Translations under genes and position numbers: made by a program
Notes under the pieces: generated by a model
Seen by the model: the letters and a program-made list of their open reading frames with translations, nothing else
Told to the model about the DNA's origin: nothing
Database searches by the model: none
From: Streptomyces cacaoi
GTDB taxonomy: Bacteria; Actinomycetota; Actinomycetes; Streptomycetales; Streptomycetaceae
NCBI RefSeq assembly: GCF_006539165.1
Contig: NZ_BJMM01000004.1
Location: 372,001 to 436,000 of the forward strand
Reading direction: 5' to 3'
Length of the DNA: 64,000 nucleotides
Shown: piece after piece, positions 8,892-17,474 of the stretch
How positions within the stretch are numbered: the first letter of the stretch is position 1
Layout: the number at the start of each line of letters is the position of its first letter

Positions 8892-9111
8892 GGGTGTACC
8901 TCAACGGGGTCTCGGGCGTGGGGCGTTGCCTCCGATGGTAGGGCCGCGGGGGCGAGACGTCCGCTGGCGGACGGACCGAGAGGTGTGGGGGCCTGACACT
9001 CTGACCGGACGCGGGCCGCGAGCCAGGAGGACGCCACCGTGGTCCGCGCGATGAGCGTCCGGATGTGCCGCACGACCGAGTCCGGGGCGCCGTCGCACGG
9101 CGCGGGGCGGT

Positions 9112-9369
9112 TCACCCGTGTTCCCTCTCGTGCTCCCGCCACAGCCCCAGCGCGAAGCCCATCAACATGCCCCGCTTCGGCGCACCTTCGGGCATCCGTC
9201 GATAGCCGACATAGAGCTTCGACAGGTACTCGCACTGGGAACAGCCCCGTGTCATCTCGGGAAGGACGAGCCCTTCCGGCAGGGCAAACGGGACGACGTG
9301 GAGCCGTCGGGTCCGGGGCACGGTCCCTTCCATGTCGTCCTGGAAGGGCGATCGCGTACGCGGCTTCAT
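9112..9369 (-). CDS. Small hypothetical protein (85 aa) beside an HTH regulator
   Basis: Not recognised. The 85-residue product has a Pro/Arg-rich start, a CSQC pair (residues about 43-46) and an amphipathic, charged C-terminus ending in REHEREHG. It is divergent from the HTH/TPR regulator at 9523, with 153 bases between the starts. Small genes next to HTH regulators of this type are common in Streptomyces and may act as partner or target, but nothing in the sequence proves it. Confidence 0.55.
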   Translation of the reverse strand: MKPRTRSPFQDDMEGTVPRTRRLHVVPFALPEGLVLPEMTRGCSQCEYLSKLYVGYRRMPEGAPKRGMLMGFALGLWREHEREHG

Positions 9370-9522
9370 GGCTGCCTGGCTCCTTCAGCTGACAGGTGGT
9401 CCACGCCCCGGCCGTCACGCCGTGCGGGGGGTTCTTGGCGTGCTGAACGACAGTCTTGCTCCGCCGGGCGAGCGCGGCTGGTGACCGGGCGGTGACTCCG
9501 TGGTGACGGTTACTCTTGGCGC

Positions 9523-10701
9523 ATGGGGCACGCCGAGGAGTTCGTGGAGCGCGTCCGGGAGGCGTTGCAGGACCGACGTATGTCCATCCGTTCTGCCTCA
9601 CGCGCACTCAGTTACGACCACGCGTATCTCTCCCGCGTCCTGGCCGGGAAACAGGAGCCTTCCCCCGAGCTGACAGACCGACTGCGCCGGTTGCTGCGGC
9701 TCGGAGAGGACGACCTTCCGGCTGGAAGAGCGCCGGCGCCCCCGGCGTCCGTAGCGGATTTCCTTCCGGCCGGCGACCCCTTGGCGCCCCTGGACGTTCG
9801 AACCGGTCGCCGCATCGGGACGAATGCCGTGTCCGCCCTGTCCCAGCGGGTCCACGCTCTCCGCTTGGCGGACGACGTGGTCTACGGGCACGACTTGATC
9901 GGCCCGGCCCTCCGAGAACTCCGGGGAGCCGTCCGCCTGTACCGGGAGAGCACACACACGGAGGACGTGGGCCGTGAACTCCTGCGCGTCATCGGAGAAC
10001 TGGGCCAGATCGCCGGCTGGGTGGCGAGTGACGCCGGACGGTACGACGAAGCGGAGCGCATCTACCGCCTGGGGCTGTCCGCCGCACACACAGCCGGGGA
10101 CGCAACGCTGGCCAGTCAGCTTCTGGGCTCTCTGGCCTACCAACTCAGCAACACGGGCCAGGAGTCGGCTGCCAGGGAGATGGCCTTGGCCGCCCTGGAC
10201 GGTGCCCCGGGCGCTCCACCTCGGGCCCGCGCCCTCAACTTCGACCGCGTGGCGTGGGCCTACGCCATGACGGGTCAGGCGCAATCCGCCATGCGCGCGG
10301 TGGGGGATGCCGGGGAGGCCCTGGCGGGGCACGGCGGAGAGAGCGAGCCGAGCTGGTTGTACTGGGTCGACGCCGGGGAGCTGGAGGTCATGGAGGCCCG
10401 GGTCCACACGGAACTCCATCGCCCGCTCAGGGCCGTGCCGCTCCTCCGCCGGGTTCTCGACCAGTACGACACCACACACACCCGCGAACTGGCGCTGTAC
10501 TCCTCCTGGCTGGCCATGGCGCTGGCCGACGCCAACGAACCGGAGGAGGCAGCCGCGACGACTCAGCGCGTCATCACTCTCTCGTCCGCCGGGTCGTCGG
10601 AGCGCGCCGCTCTGCGGTCCTCTGCTCTCCTCCACCGGCTGGAGAAGTTCCGCGACGTGCCGGAGGTCGCGGCGCTCCTGGCAGAGCACCGGGTGGCGTG
10701 A
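9523..10701 (+). CDS. HTH (XRE) transcriptional regulator with TPR-like C-terminal domain
   Basis: Predicted DNA-binding protein of 392 residues. The N-terminal helix-turn-helix covers residues 5-50 (MSIRSASRALSYDHAYLSRV is the recognition segment). A linker and a large alpha-helical, TPR-like region follow (DEAERIYRLGLSAAH, then GQESAAREMALAALDG). The layout matches the many Streptomyces XRE/TPR regulators whose ligand is unknown. The start is ATG 9523. It faces the 85-residue gene across a shared promoter region, so autoregulation of the pair is plausible. Confidence 0.82.
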   Translation: MGHAEEFVERVREALQDRRMSIRSASRALSYDHAYLSRVLAGKQEPSPELTDRLRRLLRLGEDDLPAGRAPAPPASVADFLPAGDPLAPLDVRTGRRIGTNAVSALSQRVHALRLADDVVYGHDLIGPALRELRGAVRLYRESTHTEDVGRELLRVIGELGQIAGWVASDAGRYDEAERIYRLGLSAAHTAGDATLASQLLGSLAYQLSNTGQESAAREMALAALDGAPGAPPRARALNFDRVAWAYAMTGQAQSAMRAVGDAGEALAGHGGESEPSWLYWVDAGELEVMEARVHTELHRPLRAVPLLRRVLDQYDTTHTRELALYSSWLAMALADANEPEEAAATTQRVITLSSAGSSERAALRSSALLHRLEKFRDVPEVAALLAEHRVA

Positions 10702-10882
10702 TCACTCCGGGGGCGGTGAAGAGCCTGCCTTGACGAGGGGAGACGGCTCGGGGACCCGGCGGGCTCCGCGGTGTCCACCGCAGGGGCGGGCCCGCTCAGG
10801 AAGTGCGACGGTCGTGAACCGGGTCTCACTGATCGCTGAGCCCCTGCTTGATCACACCCCCGGAAAGGACCGTCCCCGCCCC

Positions 10883-11239
10883 ATGACCGGACCACCCCCC
10901 CGCGTGCACGAACTCCACCTCTACCGCCGGTACTTCGGCCTCGTCGCCGCGGGCAGGAAGACGATCGAGGGGCGGGTCAAGTACCCGCGTCTCGCCGGTC
11001 TCGTCGCAGGGGATGTGATCCGGTTCCGGACCAAGGGGACGGAGGAGACCGTCGATGTGCGCGTGGCCCGGGTCGGCGAGTATCCGTCGTTCGAGGCGCT
11101 GCTCGACGGCGAGGGGCCCGAGAACGTCAATCCGACGGCGTCCCGTGCGCAGCAGCTCGCGCAGATCCGGGAGATCCACGGTCCCGAGAAGGAAGCACTC
11201 GGTGTCCTCGCGATCGGTATCGAGCTGCCGGTGCCCTGA
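10883..11239 (+). CDS. ASCH-domain protein
   Basis: A 118-residue single-domain protein. The ASCH fold signature is clear: LYRRYFGLVAAGRKTIEGR with the G-x-K-x-x-E-x-R motif near the N-terminus, then GDVIRFRT and DVRVARVGEYPSFEALL. ASCH proteins bind RNA or modified nucleotides and some hydrolyse N4-acetylcytidine. The role here is not determined. ATG 10883 is chosen. The preceding 180 bases hold nothing else recognisable. Confidence 0.8.
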   Translation: MTGPPPRVHELHLYRRYFGLVAAGRKTIEGRVKYPRLAGLVAGDVIRFRTKGTEETVDVRVARVGEYPSFEALLDGEGPENVNPTASRAQQLAQIREIHGPEKEALGVLAIGIELPVP

Positions 11240-11283
11240 CCTTCGCCTGAAGGCGCGTCCCCGAACCGCCGGTCGCCTCGTGC

Positions 11284-12804
11284 TCAACCCCCCGTCAGGG
11301 CCCCCTTCACCAGCTTGCCCGTGGCCGTGCGGGGCAGTGTGGGGACGAAGTCGACGGACTTGGGGGCCTTGTAGTGGGCCATGCGGGTGCGGACGGAGGT
11401 GATGATGTCGTCGGCGAGTGCGGGGGAGGGGGTGTGGCCGTCGCGGAGTTGGACGACGGCTTTCACCTGCTGGCCCATCTCCGGGTCGGGCACGCCGATC
11501 ACGGCGACGTCGCGCACGGCGGGGTGCAGGGCGAGCACGTTCTCTATCTCCTGCGGATAGATGTTCACCCCACCCGAGATGATCGTGAACGCCTCGCGGT
11601 CGGTGAGGAACAGATAGCCCTCGTCGTCGACGTAGCCGAGGTCGTCGACGGCGGTCCAGGACGGGTGCCGGGGGTGCCGGGAGGCGGCGGTCTTCTCCGG
11701 GTCGTTGTGGTAGCTGAACGGCGCCTCGTCGCGGGCGAAGTAGACCGTGCCGACCTCGCCGGGCGGCAGCTCGGTGCCGTCCTCGGCGCAGATCTTCACC
11801 TCGCCGAGCAGGGCCCTGCCGACCGAGCCGGGCCGCTGGGCCCACTCCGGGGAGGTGATGAGCGTGAGGCCGTTGCCCTCGGTGGAGCTGTAGTACTCCA
11901 CGAGGACCGGGCCCCACCAGTCGATCATCGCCTGTTTGACGTCGGGCGGGCAGGGCGCCGCCGCGTGCACCGCGTGCCGCAGGGTGCTCACATCGGCCTT
12001 CTCCCGTACGTCGGCGGGCAGTTGGAGCATGCGGACGAAGTGGGTCGGTACCATCTGGAGGACCGTGACGCCGTGCTCCCGGATGGCGTCGAGCGCGCCC
12101 CGCGCGTCGAACTTCTCCATGAGGACGACGGTGCCGCCGTGGCTGTGGGCGACACCGCACCAGCGCAGCGGCGCCGCGTGGTAGACGGGCGCGGGGGAGA
12201 GGTAGACGTCGTCGGCGGTGAGCCCGAGGAGCTGGCCGGCGACGGCCGTCAGGGGGTCCCCGGGCTGGTCCACGTCGAAGCCGGGCAGCGGGGGTTTGAC
12301 GCCCTTGGGCCGGCCCGTCGTCCCGGACGAGTAGAGCATGTCGGCGCCGCGCGGCTGCTGTTCGAGCCGCTCGGGCGCGCTGCGCAGCAGCTCGCGGTAG
12401 GAGGCGTGGCCGGGGATGTCGCCGCCGAACGCGAACCGGTGGCGGACGCCGGGCGTGGCGGGCACCAGTTCGGCCGCGAGCGGGGCCACTCCGGCGGAGG
12501 CGACGAGGACGGCCGCGCCGCTGTCCTCGACGATGTACGCCGCCTCCTGCGGCGTCAGATGGTGGTTGACGGCGGTGATGTACAGGCCGGATCGGAGCGC
12601 GGCCCAGTACACCTCGAACGCCTCGGGGACGTTGTCGGACAGGAGCGCGATCACATCCCCGGGGCGCAGGCCCGCCCGGTGCAGGGCCGCGGCCAGCCGC
12701 GCGGAGCGGTCGTCGAGTTCGGCGTAGGTGAGGGTGCGGCCCGACCCGGCCATGACGACGGCGGGCTTGTCGGGCGTGGTGGCGGCGTACGTACCCGGAT
12801 ACAC
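11284..12804 (-). CDS. AMP-dependent acyl-CoA synthetase
   Basis: ANL-superfamily adenylating enzyme of 506 residues, predicted to activate a free carboxylic (fatty) acid as acyl-AMP and acyl-CoA. P-loop A3 motif is [12 protein letters not shown]5 is [12 protein letters not shown]7/A8 are around [16 protein letters not shown], and the catalytic Lys is in [17 protein letters not shown] 12804 has an AAGGG box upstream. It is the last gene of the long minus-strand operon, next to a LuxD-like acyltransferase, so reactivating the released chain is a reasonable job. The exact acid is unknown. Confidence 0.9.
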   Translation of the reverse strand: MYPGTYAATTPDKPAVVMAGSGRTLTYAELDDRSARLAAALHRAGLRPGDVIALLSDNVPEAFEVYWAALRSGLYITAVNHHLTPQEAAYIVEDSGAAVLVASAGVAPLAAELVPATPGVRHRFAFGGDIPGHASYRELLRSAPERLEQQPRGADMLYSSGTTGRPKGVKPPLPGFDVDQPGDPLTAVAGQLLGLTADDVYLSPAPVYHAAPLRWCGVAHSHGGTVVLMEKFDARGALDAIREHGVTVLQMVPTHFVRMLQLPADVREKADVSTLRHAVHAAAPCPPDVKQAMIDWWGPVLVEYYSSTEGNGLTLITSPEWAQRPGSVGRALLGEVKICAEDGTELPPGEVGTVYFARDEAPFSYHNDPEKTAASRHPRHPSWTAVDDLGYVDDEGYLFLTDREAFTIISGGVNIYPQEIENVLALHPAVRDVAVIGVPDPEMGQQVKAVVQLRDGHTPSPALADDIITSVRTRMAHYKAPKSVDFVPTLPRTATGKLVKGALTGG

Positions 12805-12879
12805 GAGGTGGTTCCCTTCGGCGCGGCGGAGCGGGACACGGGGCGTTCGGCGGTGGGCTTCTGTGGGCTTCAGCGGGCT

Positions 12880-14070
12880 TCAGTGGGCCGGTGCGGTGCC
12901 GGCCGGGTCCGGGGTGCCGGCGGCGACGGGCGCGGTGGCGGGGGCGGGTGCGGTGACGGGAGCAGAGCCGGGGCCGGGGCGCTGCCGGGCGAGCCACCAC
13001 CGGTCCAGGGCCTTCTCGGCACGGCGCTGTGCGGAGACCTGTGCGCTGGTGGGGGTGCGCAGCGGCGGCCGGGGCCGTCCACCGGGCGGCGGGCCCGTCA
13101 GGGCACGGTGGGCGCGCAGCAGCACCGCGAGGGCGCGGCGGGTCTGGGCCGGGTTGAGTTCGTGGCCGGCGTCCGGGAGGAAGAAGGTGCGGGCGTGCGG
13201 CACGGAGTCGTAGACCGCGCGCACATCGGTGCGCCGGATCCAGGGGTCGCCTCCGGCGTGGAAGTCGACGAACCGGGTGCGGGACGCGGTGCGCAGATCG
13301 CGGACGGTGCCGGCGGTGCCGGCCCAGTCGTCGCGGACGAGCCCTTCGACGCCGCGCAGCCGGATGTCGTGCCCGAACAGGGTGCCCACGCCGTCCAGTC
13401 CGGACGCGTCGCCCCGGTGCAGCTGCCCGACCAGGTCCCGCCCGCTGAGCAGCGCGGTGAGCGTGGCCCGCACGTCGACGACGCCGCACAGGGTGCCGAC
13501 GAGCGCGAACAGGTCCGGCTCCAGCGCGGCGGCGCGCAGTGCCGCCCGGCCGGTGATGCTGGCCGTCACGGCGGTCACCCGCTGGGTTCCGCACCGGTCC
13601 CGTGCCCACCGGGCGACGTCGCACAGGTCCTCGCAGGCCCGGGTGAGGGTGAAGTCGAGGATGTCGCCGTCGCTCACTCCCACGGAGTTGGTGAGGTCGA
13701 AGCGGACGACGGTGAAGCCGTTCGCGAGCAGATGCAGCCCGGGCAGCGCCGTCCACAGCCGTGGCCGGCCCAGCCCGGCCACCACCACGGCCACCGGCGG
13801 CGGCCCGGTGCCGGCCCGGCTGCCGGAGCGGCCGTCGGCGCCGCTGTCCGTGCCGCCGTCCGCACCGCCGTCCGCACCGCCGTCTGCACCGTCGTCCGCA
13901 CCGCCGCCGTCCGCCCGGCGCGCGGGCCGGGAGAGCGTGCCGCGGACGGTGGCACCGTGCCGGTTGCGGACGGTGAAGGGCTCGGTCACCGAGTCGAACG
14001 GGCCGCGGAAGGCGCCCGGCCACTCCTGCCCGGCCGGCTCGGCGCTCAGGGGTTCGTGACCAGCTGCCAT
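12880..14070 (-). CDS. LuxD-like acyltransferase/thioesterase (alpha/beta hydrolase)
   Basis: A 396-residue alpha/beta hydrolase that follows the order of bacterial bioluminescence LuxD (myristoyl-ACP acyltransferase). It has a GLGRPRLWTALPGLHLLANG segment, then VVRFDLTNSVGVSDGDILDF, close to the LuxD region around YDSLHHVGLSSG. The nucleophile Ser171 sits in TASITGR, where LuxD has ASLSAR; Asp275 (GGDPW) and His303 (AGHELN) complete the triad. Inferred role: releases acyl chains from ACP or CoA. A Gly/Ala/Asp linker (residues 57-80) is encoded by a 12-bp tandem repeat. AGGAG precedes ATG 14070, which lies inside the flavin reductase gene (25-bp overlap). The C-terminal 90 residues are Pro-rich and not part of the fold. 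Confidence 0.75.
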   Translation of the reverse strand: MAAGHEPLSAEPAGQEWPGAFRGPFDSVTEPFTVRNRHGATVRGTLSRPARRADGGGADDGADGGADGGADGGTDSGADGRSGSRAGTGPPPVAVVVAGLGRPRLWTALPGLHLLANGFTVVRFDLTNSVGVSDGDILDFTLTRACEDLCDVARWARDRCGTQRVTAVTASITGRAALRAAALEPDLFALVGTLCGVVDVRATLTALLSGRDLVGQLHRGDASGLDGVGTLFGHDIRLRGVEGLVRDDWAGTAGTVRDLRTASRTRFVDFHAGGDPWIRRTDVRAVYDSVPHARTFFLPDAGHELNPAQTRRALAVLLRAHRALTGPPPGGRPRPPLRTPTSAQVSAQRRAEKALDRWWLARQRPGPGSAPVTAPAPATAPVAAGTPDPAGTAPAH

Positions 14071-14873
14071 CCCAGGCTCCTGTGCAGATAGATCAGGGGC
14101 GCGCCGCCCTCGGACTCCATGCGCACGACCTCGGCGACGACGAGGCTGTGGTCGCCGTGCCGGAAGACCGCCACCGGCAGGCACAGCAGATAGGCGAGCG
14201 CCTCCGGCAGCCGCGGCACCGACCCGTCCCACGACCAGTCGAGCCCGCTGAACTTGTCGTCGGCGCGGCTGGCGAAGACCTCGGCGACCTGCCGCTGCCC
14301 GGTGGTGAGCAGATGCACGCCGAGCGCGTCGGCGCGGGTGACCGGCCCGTGGGAGCGGGCCGTCACCCCGACGTTGAAGCAGACGGTGGGCGGCAGTTCG
14401 CTGAACGACGTCAGCGAGGTCACCGTGAGACCGGCCGGCCGGCCCCCGCCGTCGGCGGTCACGACCGCCACGCCGGCCGCGTGCCCGCTCATCACCTGCC
14501 GGAAGTCCGCACTGCCGGCGTTCGGTGCGCCCGCGGCCTGTGGTGCGCCCGCGGCCTGCGGCGTGCCGGCTGCCCGCGGTGTGTCCGTCGTGCCTGACGT
14601 GCCTGACGCGCCGGACGCGCCCGACGCGCCTGTCGGGCCCGTCCCGCTCGTCGTGCCGTCGGCGCTCGGCGTGTGCGGGGGGCTCGAAGTGGCGCCGCTC
14701 TCCCGGGTGTTCGGGGCGTTCGGGGCATGCGGGGCGGTGCCGCTGGTCCTGGTCGTCCTGGTGGTCCGGGAGTTCCTGGTGGTGCTGGCGGTCCGGGCGG
14801 CCGGGGAGGCCGGGCCGGCCGCGGCGGGGGGCGACCCGGCCGTCGGGTTCTGCCCCTGTCCTGAGCGCATCAT
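14046..14873 (-). CDS. Flavin reductase (HpaC/VlmR type) with long low-complexity N-terminus
   Basis: NAD(P)H:flavin reductase domain over residues 120-275: DFRQVMSGHAAGVAVVTA, then GLTVTSLTSFSELPPTVCFN and the C-terminal LIYLHRSLGWQLV. Such enzymes supply reduced flavin to two-component monooxygenases. In this operon the natural partner is the N-hydroxylase at 21103-22233, as VlmR serves VlmH in valanimycin. The first 115 residues are Ala/Gly/Thr/Ser/Pro repeats (GASGASGASGTSG), unusual for the family, whose members are normally about 160-190 residues. ATG 14873 has GGAAGG upstream. Confidence 0.85.
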   Translation of the reverse strand: MMRSGQGQNPTAGSPPAAAGPASPAARTASTTRNSRTTRTTRTSGTAPHAPNAPNTRESGATSSPPHTPSADGTTSGTGPTGASGASGASGTSGTTDTPRAAGTPQAAGAPQAAGAPNAGSADFRQVMSGHAAGVAVVTADGGGRPAGLTVTSLTSFSELPPTVCFNVGVTARSHGPVTRADALGVHLLTTGQRQVAEVFASRADDKFSGLDWSWDGSVPRLPEALAYLLCLPVAVFRHGDHSLVVAEVVRMESEGGAPLIYLHRSLGWQLVTNP

Positions 14874-14913
14874 CGGCACCCTTCCTGCCTGTCCCTGCTG
14901 TCGCTGGTGTGTC

Positions 14914-15390
14914 TCAGGCCCGGGGCGCCGGGTCGCCGGCCGGGTGCCCGCCGCTCTCGGCGAGCTCCTTCAGATCGTCCAGGTAGCCGGCGAACTGCCG
15001 GGTGGCGAACCGGGCCATGGCCTGCCCGGACCAGCCGCCGAAGCTGATCCGGGCACGTACCTCGCAGCCGTCGTCGGCGGGCGCGCAGGTGAAGACGCCC
15101 GCCATGTCGATCGGGCCGCGCAGGGAACGGAAGCCCCAGACCATCGGGCCGGTGCCGTCCGTGCCGTCCGTGCTGTCGGTGTGCTCGGTGATCTCGTACT
15201 CGGTGGTGACCGAACGGCCCATCACCCGGCGGACCTCGCGGCCCCGGCTGCCCGCCGTGCCGTCCCCGGAGACGAGGCCGTCACTCGTCAGATCCTTCTG
15301 CCACAGGGGATGCCGGTCCGGCTGCGCGATGAGCGCGAACACCTCCTGTGCGGGCAGCGCGATACGGGTCTGCACCTCGGTCGTCGCCAT
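14914..15390 (-). CDS. SRPBCC (polyketide cyclase/dehydrase-like) protein
   Basis: A 158-residue START/SRPBCC-fold protein: IALPAQEVFALIAQPDRHPL at the N-terminus, the central CEVRARISFGGWSG strand pair and a C-terminal helix (ATRQFAGYLDDLKELAE). These small helix-grip proteins bind hydrophobic ligands; some are polyketide cyclases or dehydratases. ATG 15390 has an AAGGG box 8 bases upstream. It overlaps the preceding FAD oxidoreductase by about 110 bases. It could handle the acyl chain or its aldehyde; no catalytic residues identify a reaction. Confidence 0.78.
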   Translation of the reverse strand: MATTEVQTRIALPAQEVFALIAQPDRHPLWQKDLTSDGLVSGDGTAGSRGREVRRVMGRSVTTEYEITEHTDSTDGTDGTGPMVWGFRSLRGPIDMAGVFTCAPADDGCEVRARISFGGWSGQAMARFATRQFAGYLDDLKELAESGGHPAGDPAPRA

Positions 15391-16942
15391 CTCCTCCACC
15401 CTTCTGTGCCGTCGTCTTCCCGGCGGCGGGGACGGCCGCGCGGCTGCCGCCGCCGTCCCCGCCGGTGCGGGCCGGCCGCCGCTCGCCCGGCCGCGCCCGC
15501 TCCTCCCTCCCCGGCTCCGTGCCGCCGAGCCGGCCGTCCTGCCGCCGGTCACGGGGGCTTCCCTGCTGCCCGGCCCGTCGGCCGTCCCGCTGTCCGGGCC
15601 GGGCGCCGCCCTGCTCGTAGTGCGGGCGCACGGCGGCCCAGCGGCGCAGTGCCTCGGTGCGGACCAGCGCGCCGGCCTCGCGCAGCGTCGCCCCGGCGGG
15701 GGCCGCGCCGGAGCGCAGCCGGGCGGCGATCGCGGCGGCGAACCGGTACGGGGCGATGAACCGCCGCACCGGGTAGCGCCTGCCCAGCACCTCCTGGAGC
15801 CGCAGTTTCCGGCGCTCGGAGGCGGCGATGCGCTGGAAGAAGCTGCCGAACAGCGCCGGGGAGACGCCTGCCCTGCCCATGTCCTGGGAGAGCCAGTACA
15901 TGGGCGCCGCGTCCCGGTCGCGGGCGTGCCACCAGGTGCGGGTCGCGGCGTCCAGCGCCCGGTCGGACCGCCAGGCGGGCATCACCCGCGCGGTGAGCCG
16001 CTCGGCGTGCCGCATGGCGTCGCAGATGCCCTGCCCGGTGACCACGTCCTTGACGTGGCCGGCGTCGCCGAGCAGCACCCAGCCGGGGCCCGCGCTCTCC
16101 CGGAAGAAGCAGGCGTAGCGCAGCACCATCCGGGCCGCGCCGTCCGGTTCGGCGTGTGCGAGCAGGTCGGACCACTCGTGGCCGTCCCGCCCCCACGGCC
16201 GGGCCGCCCGGCGGAAGGTGCGCTCGATCTCCCCGTCGGCCCGGTACCGGGACGCGTCCTCGACCGCCGGCTGGACGGCGAGCAGCACCCGGCCCCGGTC
16301 GCACGGCGCTGCCAGCAGCAGATCGTCGCCGCGCCGGCAGAAGAAGAACTCCGGGGGCGCGGGCAGCCCCTCGAAGTACCGCCACACCGCGCCGCGTTCG
16401 TTCCAGCTCTGGTGGTACTTGCGGGCGCCGGTCAGCTTGGCCACCGTCGAGCTGCGCCCGTCGGCGCCCACGACCAGCCGGCTGGAGACGGTGACCTCGC
16501 GGCCGTCCGGGCCGGTGTAGCGCAGCCCGTGCACCCGCTCGTCGCGGCCGTCCCGCAGCAGGCCGGTCACCTTGCAGCCGAGGCGGACCTCGGCACCGGC
16601 CCGCCGTGCCGTCTCCAGCAGCAGCCCGTCCAGCGTGGCGCGGCGTACCGAGAGCCACGGCTGCTCGGGGTGGCCGACGGACAGGTCGCAGTCGTCCATC
16701 CACAGCGTGGAGCGCGGCATGGGCGGCGGGCCGGTCGCCAGGACCCGCTCCAGGACGCCGAGCCGGTCCAGGCAGTCGAGGTCCTGCATGGTGTGTGTCG
16801 AGAGGATCTCTCCGGGGCTGTCCGCCCTCTCCAGCAGGAGGACGGAGAGCCCGGCGCGGGCGAGGTGGGCCGCGGCCGAGGAGCCCGCGACCCGCCCGCC
16901 CACCACCGCCACGTCGAAACGTTCCCTGGTCGCTTCGCGCAC
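15281..16942 (-). CDS. FAD-dependent oxidoreductase (geranylgeranyl reductase/monooxygenase-like)
   Basis: Group A flavoprotein. The N-terminal Rossmann motif is VAVVGGRVAGSSAAAHLARA (an arginine replaces one usual small residue), VVGADGRSS is the DG motif, and GDAGHVKDVVTGQGICDAM is the GD motif. The catalytic domain ends near residue 430. The remaining 120 residues are Arg/Gly-rich, without structure, and run over the start of the SRPBCC gene, so the stop at 15281 may not reflect a selected C-terminus. GTG 16942 lies 14 bases after the membrane-protein stop. It is one of three candidates in the cluster for late oxidation of an N-N intermediate. The substrate is unknown. Confidence 0.78.
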   Translation of the reverse strand: MREATRERFDVAVVGGRVAGSSAAAHLARAGLSVLLLERADSPGEILSTHTMQDLDCLDRLGVLERVLATGPPPMPRSTLWMDDCDLSVGHPEQPWLSVRRATLDGLLLETARRAGAEVRLGCKVTGLLRDGRDERVHGLRYTGPDGREVTVSSRLVVGADGRSSTVAKLTGARKYHQSWNERGAVWRYFEGLPAPPEFFFCRRGDDLLLAAPCDRGRVLLAVQPAVEDASRYRADGEIERTFRRAARPWGRDGHEWSDLLAHAEPDGAARMVLRYACFFRESAGPGWVLLGDAGHVKDVVTGQGICDAMRHAERLTARVMPAWRSDRALDAATRTWWHARDRDAAPMYWLSQDMGRAGVSPALFGSFFQRIAASERRKLRLQEVLGRRYPVRRFIAPYRFAAAIAARLRSGAAPAGATLREAGALVRTEALRRWAAVRPHYEQGGARPGQRDGRRAGQQGSPRDRRQDGRLGGTEPGREERARPGERRPARTGGDGGGSRAAVPAAGKTTAQKGGGDGDDRGADPYRAARTGGVRAHRAAGPASPVAEGSDE

Positions 16943-16956
16943 GTCGGGCGCCGCCC

Positions 16957-17439
16957 TCAGTTCCGCGTCGCCGCTGCCGGGGCCGCCGCGTCCCGCGCGA
17001 GCGCCGTCTCCTGTTCGTGGCGCCGGGAGACGAACGCGCCGACGAGCCCGATCACCACGGTGACGAACAGCGTGCCGGCCTGCGGAATGGTGTCGACGAA
17101 GCCCGACATCCGCCAGTGGTAGATGTGGTAGCACATGTGCGGGAAGGCGGCGACGGCCTGGGCGATGCAGATGCCCTGCACGTAGTCGGGCGTCATCCGG
17201 CGGGCCGCGTGGAACGTCGCGACGGTCATCCCGAGGTACAGCGCACCGGCGTCCATGGTGAGGTGCTCGCTGTAGGGGCCCATCGCCTTGAGCCAGCCCG
17301 CGCCGAGGAAGAACTCCTCGTAGAAGTAGCGCGGGAAGAACAGCGCGTGGACGCCGATGACCAGTCCTTCCAGGATGAGGAAGAGCAGGCACAGCCGGAT
17401 GATCAGCGGACGGTTCGGCGCACGGGTCAGGTTGGGCAT
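16957..17439 (-). CDS. Four-helix integral membrane protein of unknown function
   Basis: Not assigned to a family with certainty. The 160-residue product has about four hydrophobic segments (LIIRLCLLFLILEGLVIGVH, a central GALYLGMTVATF stretch, GICIAQAVAAF and TLFVTVVIGLVGAFV). It has several His/Tyr residues in or near the membrane (HMCYHIYHW), which could bind metal or substrate. ATG 17439 has GGAGAGAAGGGG upstream; ATG 17478, which overlaps the aldehyde dehydrogenase stop, is a longer alternative. Its place inside the operon argues for a pathway role. Confidence 0.65.
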   Translation of the reverse strand: MPNLTRAPNRPLIIRLCLLFLILEGLVIGVHALFFPRYFYEEFFLGAGWLKAMGPYSEHLTMDAGALYLGMTVATFHAARRMTPDYVQGICIAQAVAAFPHMCYHIYHWRMSGFVDTIPQAGTLFVTVVIGLVGAFVSRRHEQETALARDAAAPAAATRN

Positions 17440-17474
17440 GTTCGTCGTCCCCTTCTCTCCTGTCTCGCCTGTGG

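Noticed and set aside
9516..9977. Proline/arginine-rich plus-strand frame overlapping the HTH/TPR gene
   Set aside because: Shifted-frame shadow; the HTH motif is in the frame beginning at 9523.
10826..14023. Minus-strand frame of 1065 codons over the ligase and LuxD-like genes
   Set aside because: The translation is almost all Arg, Pro, Ala and Gly in a shifted frame; two recognisable proteins occupy the other minus frame.
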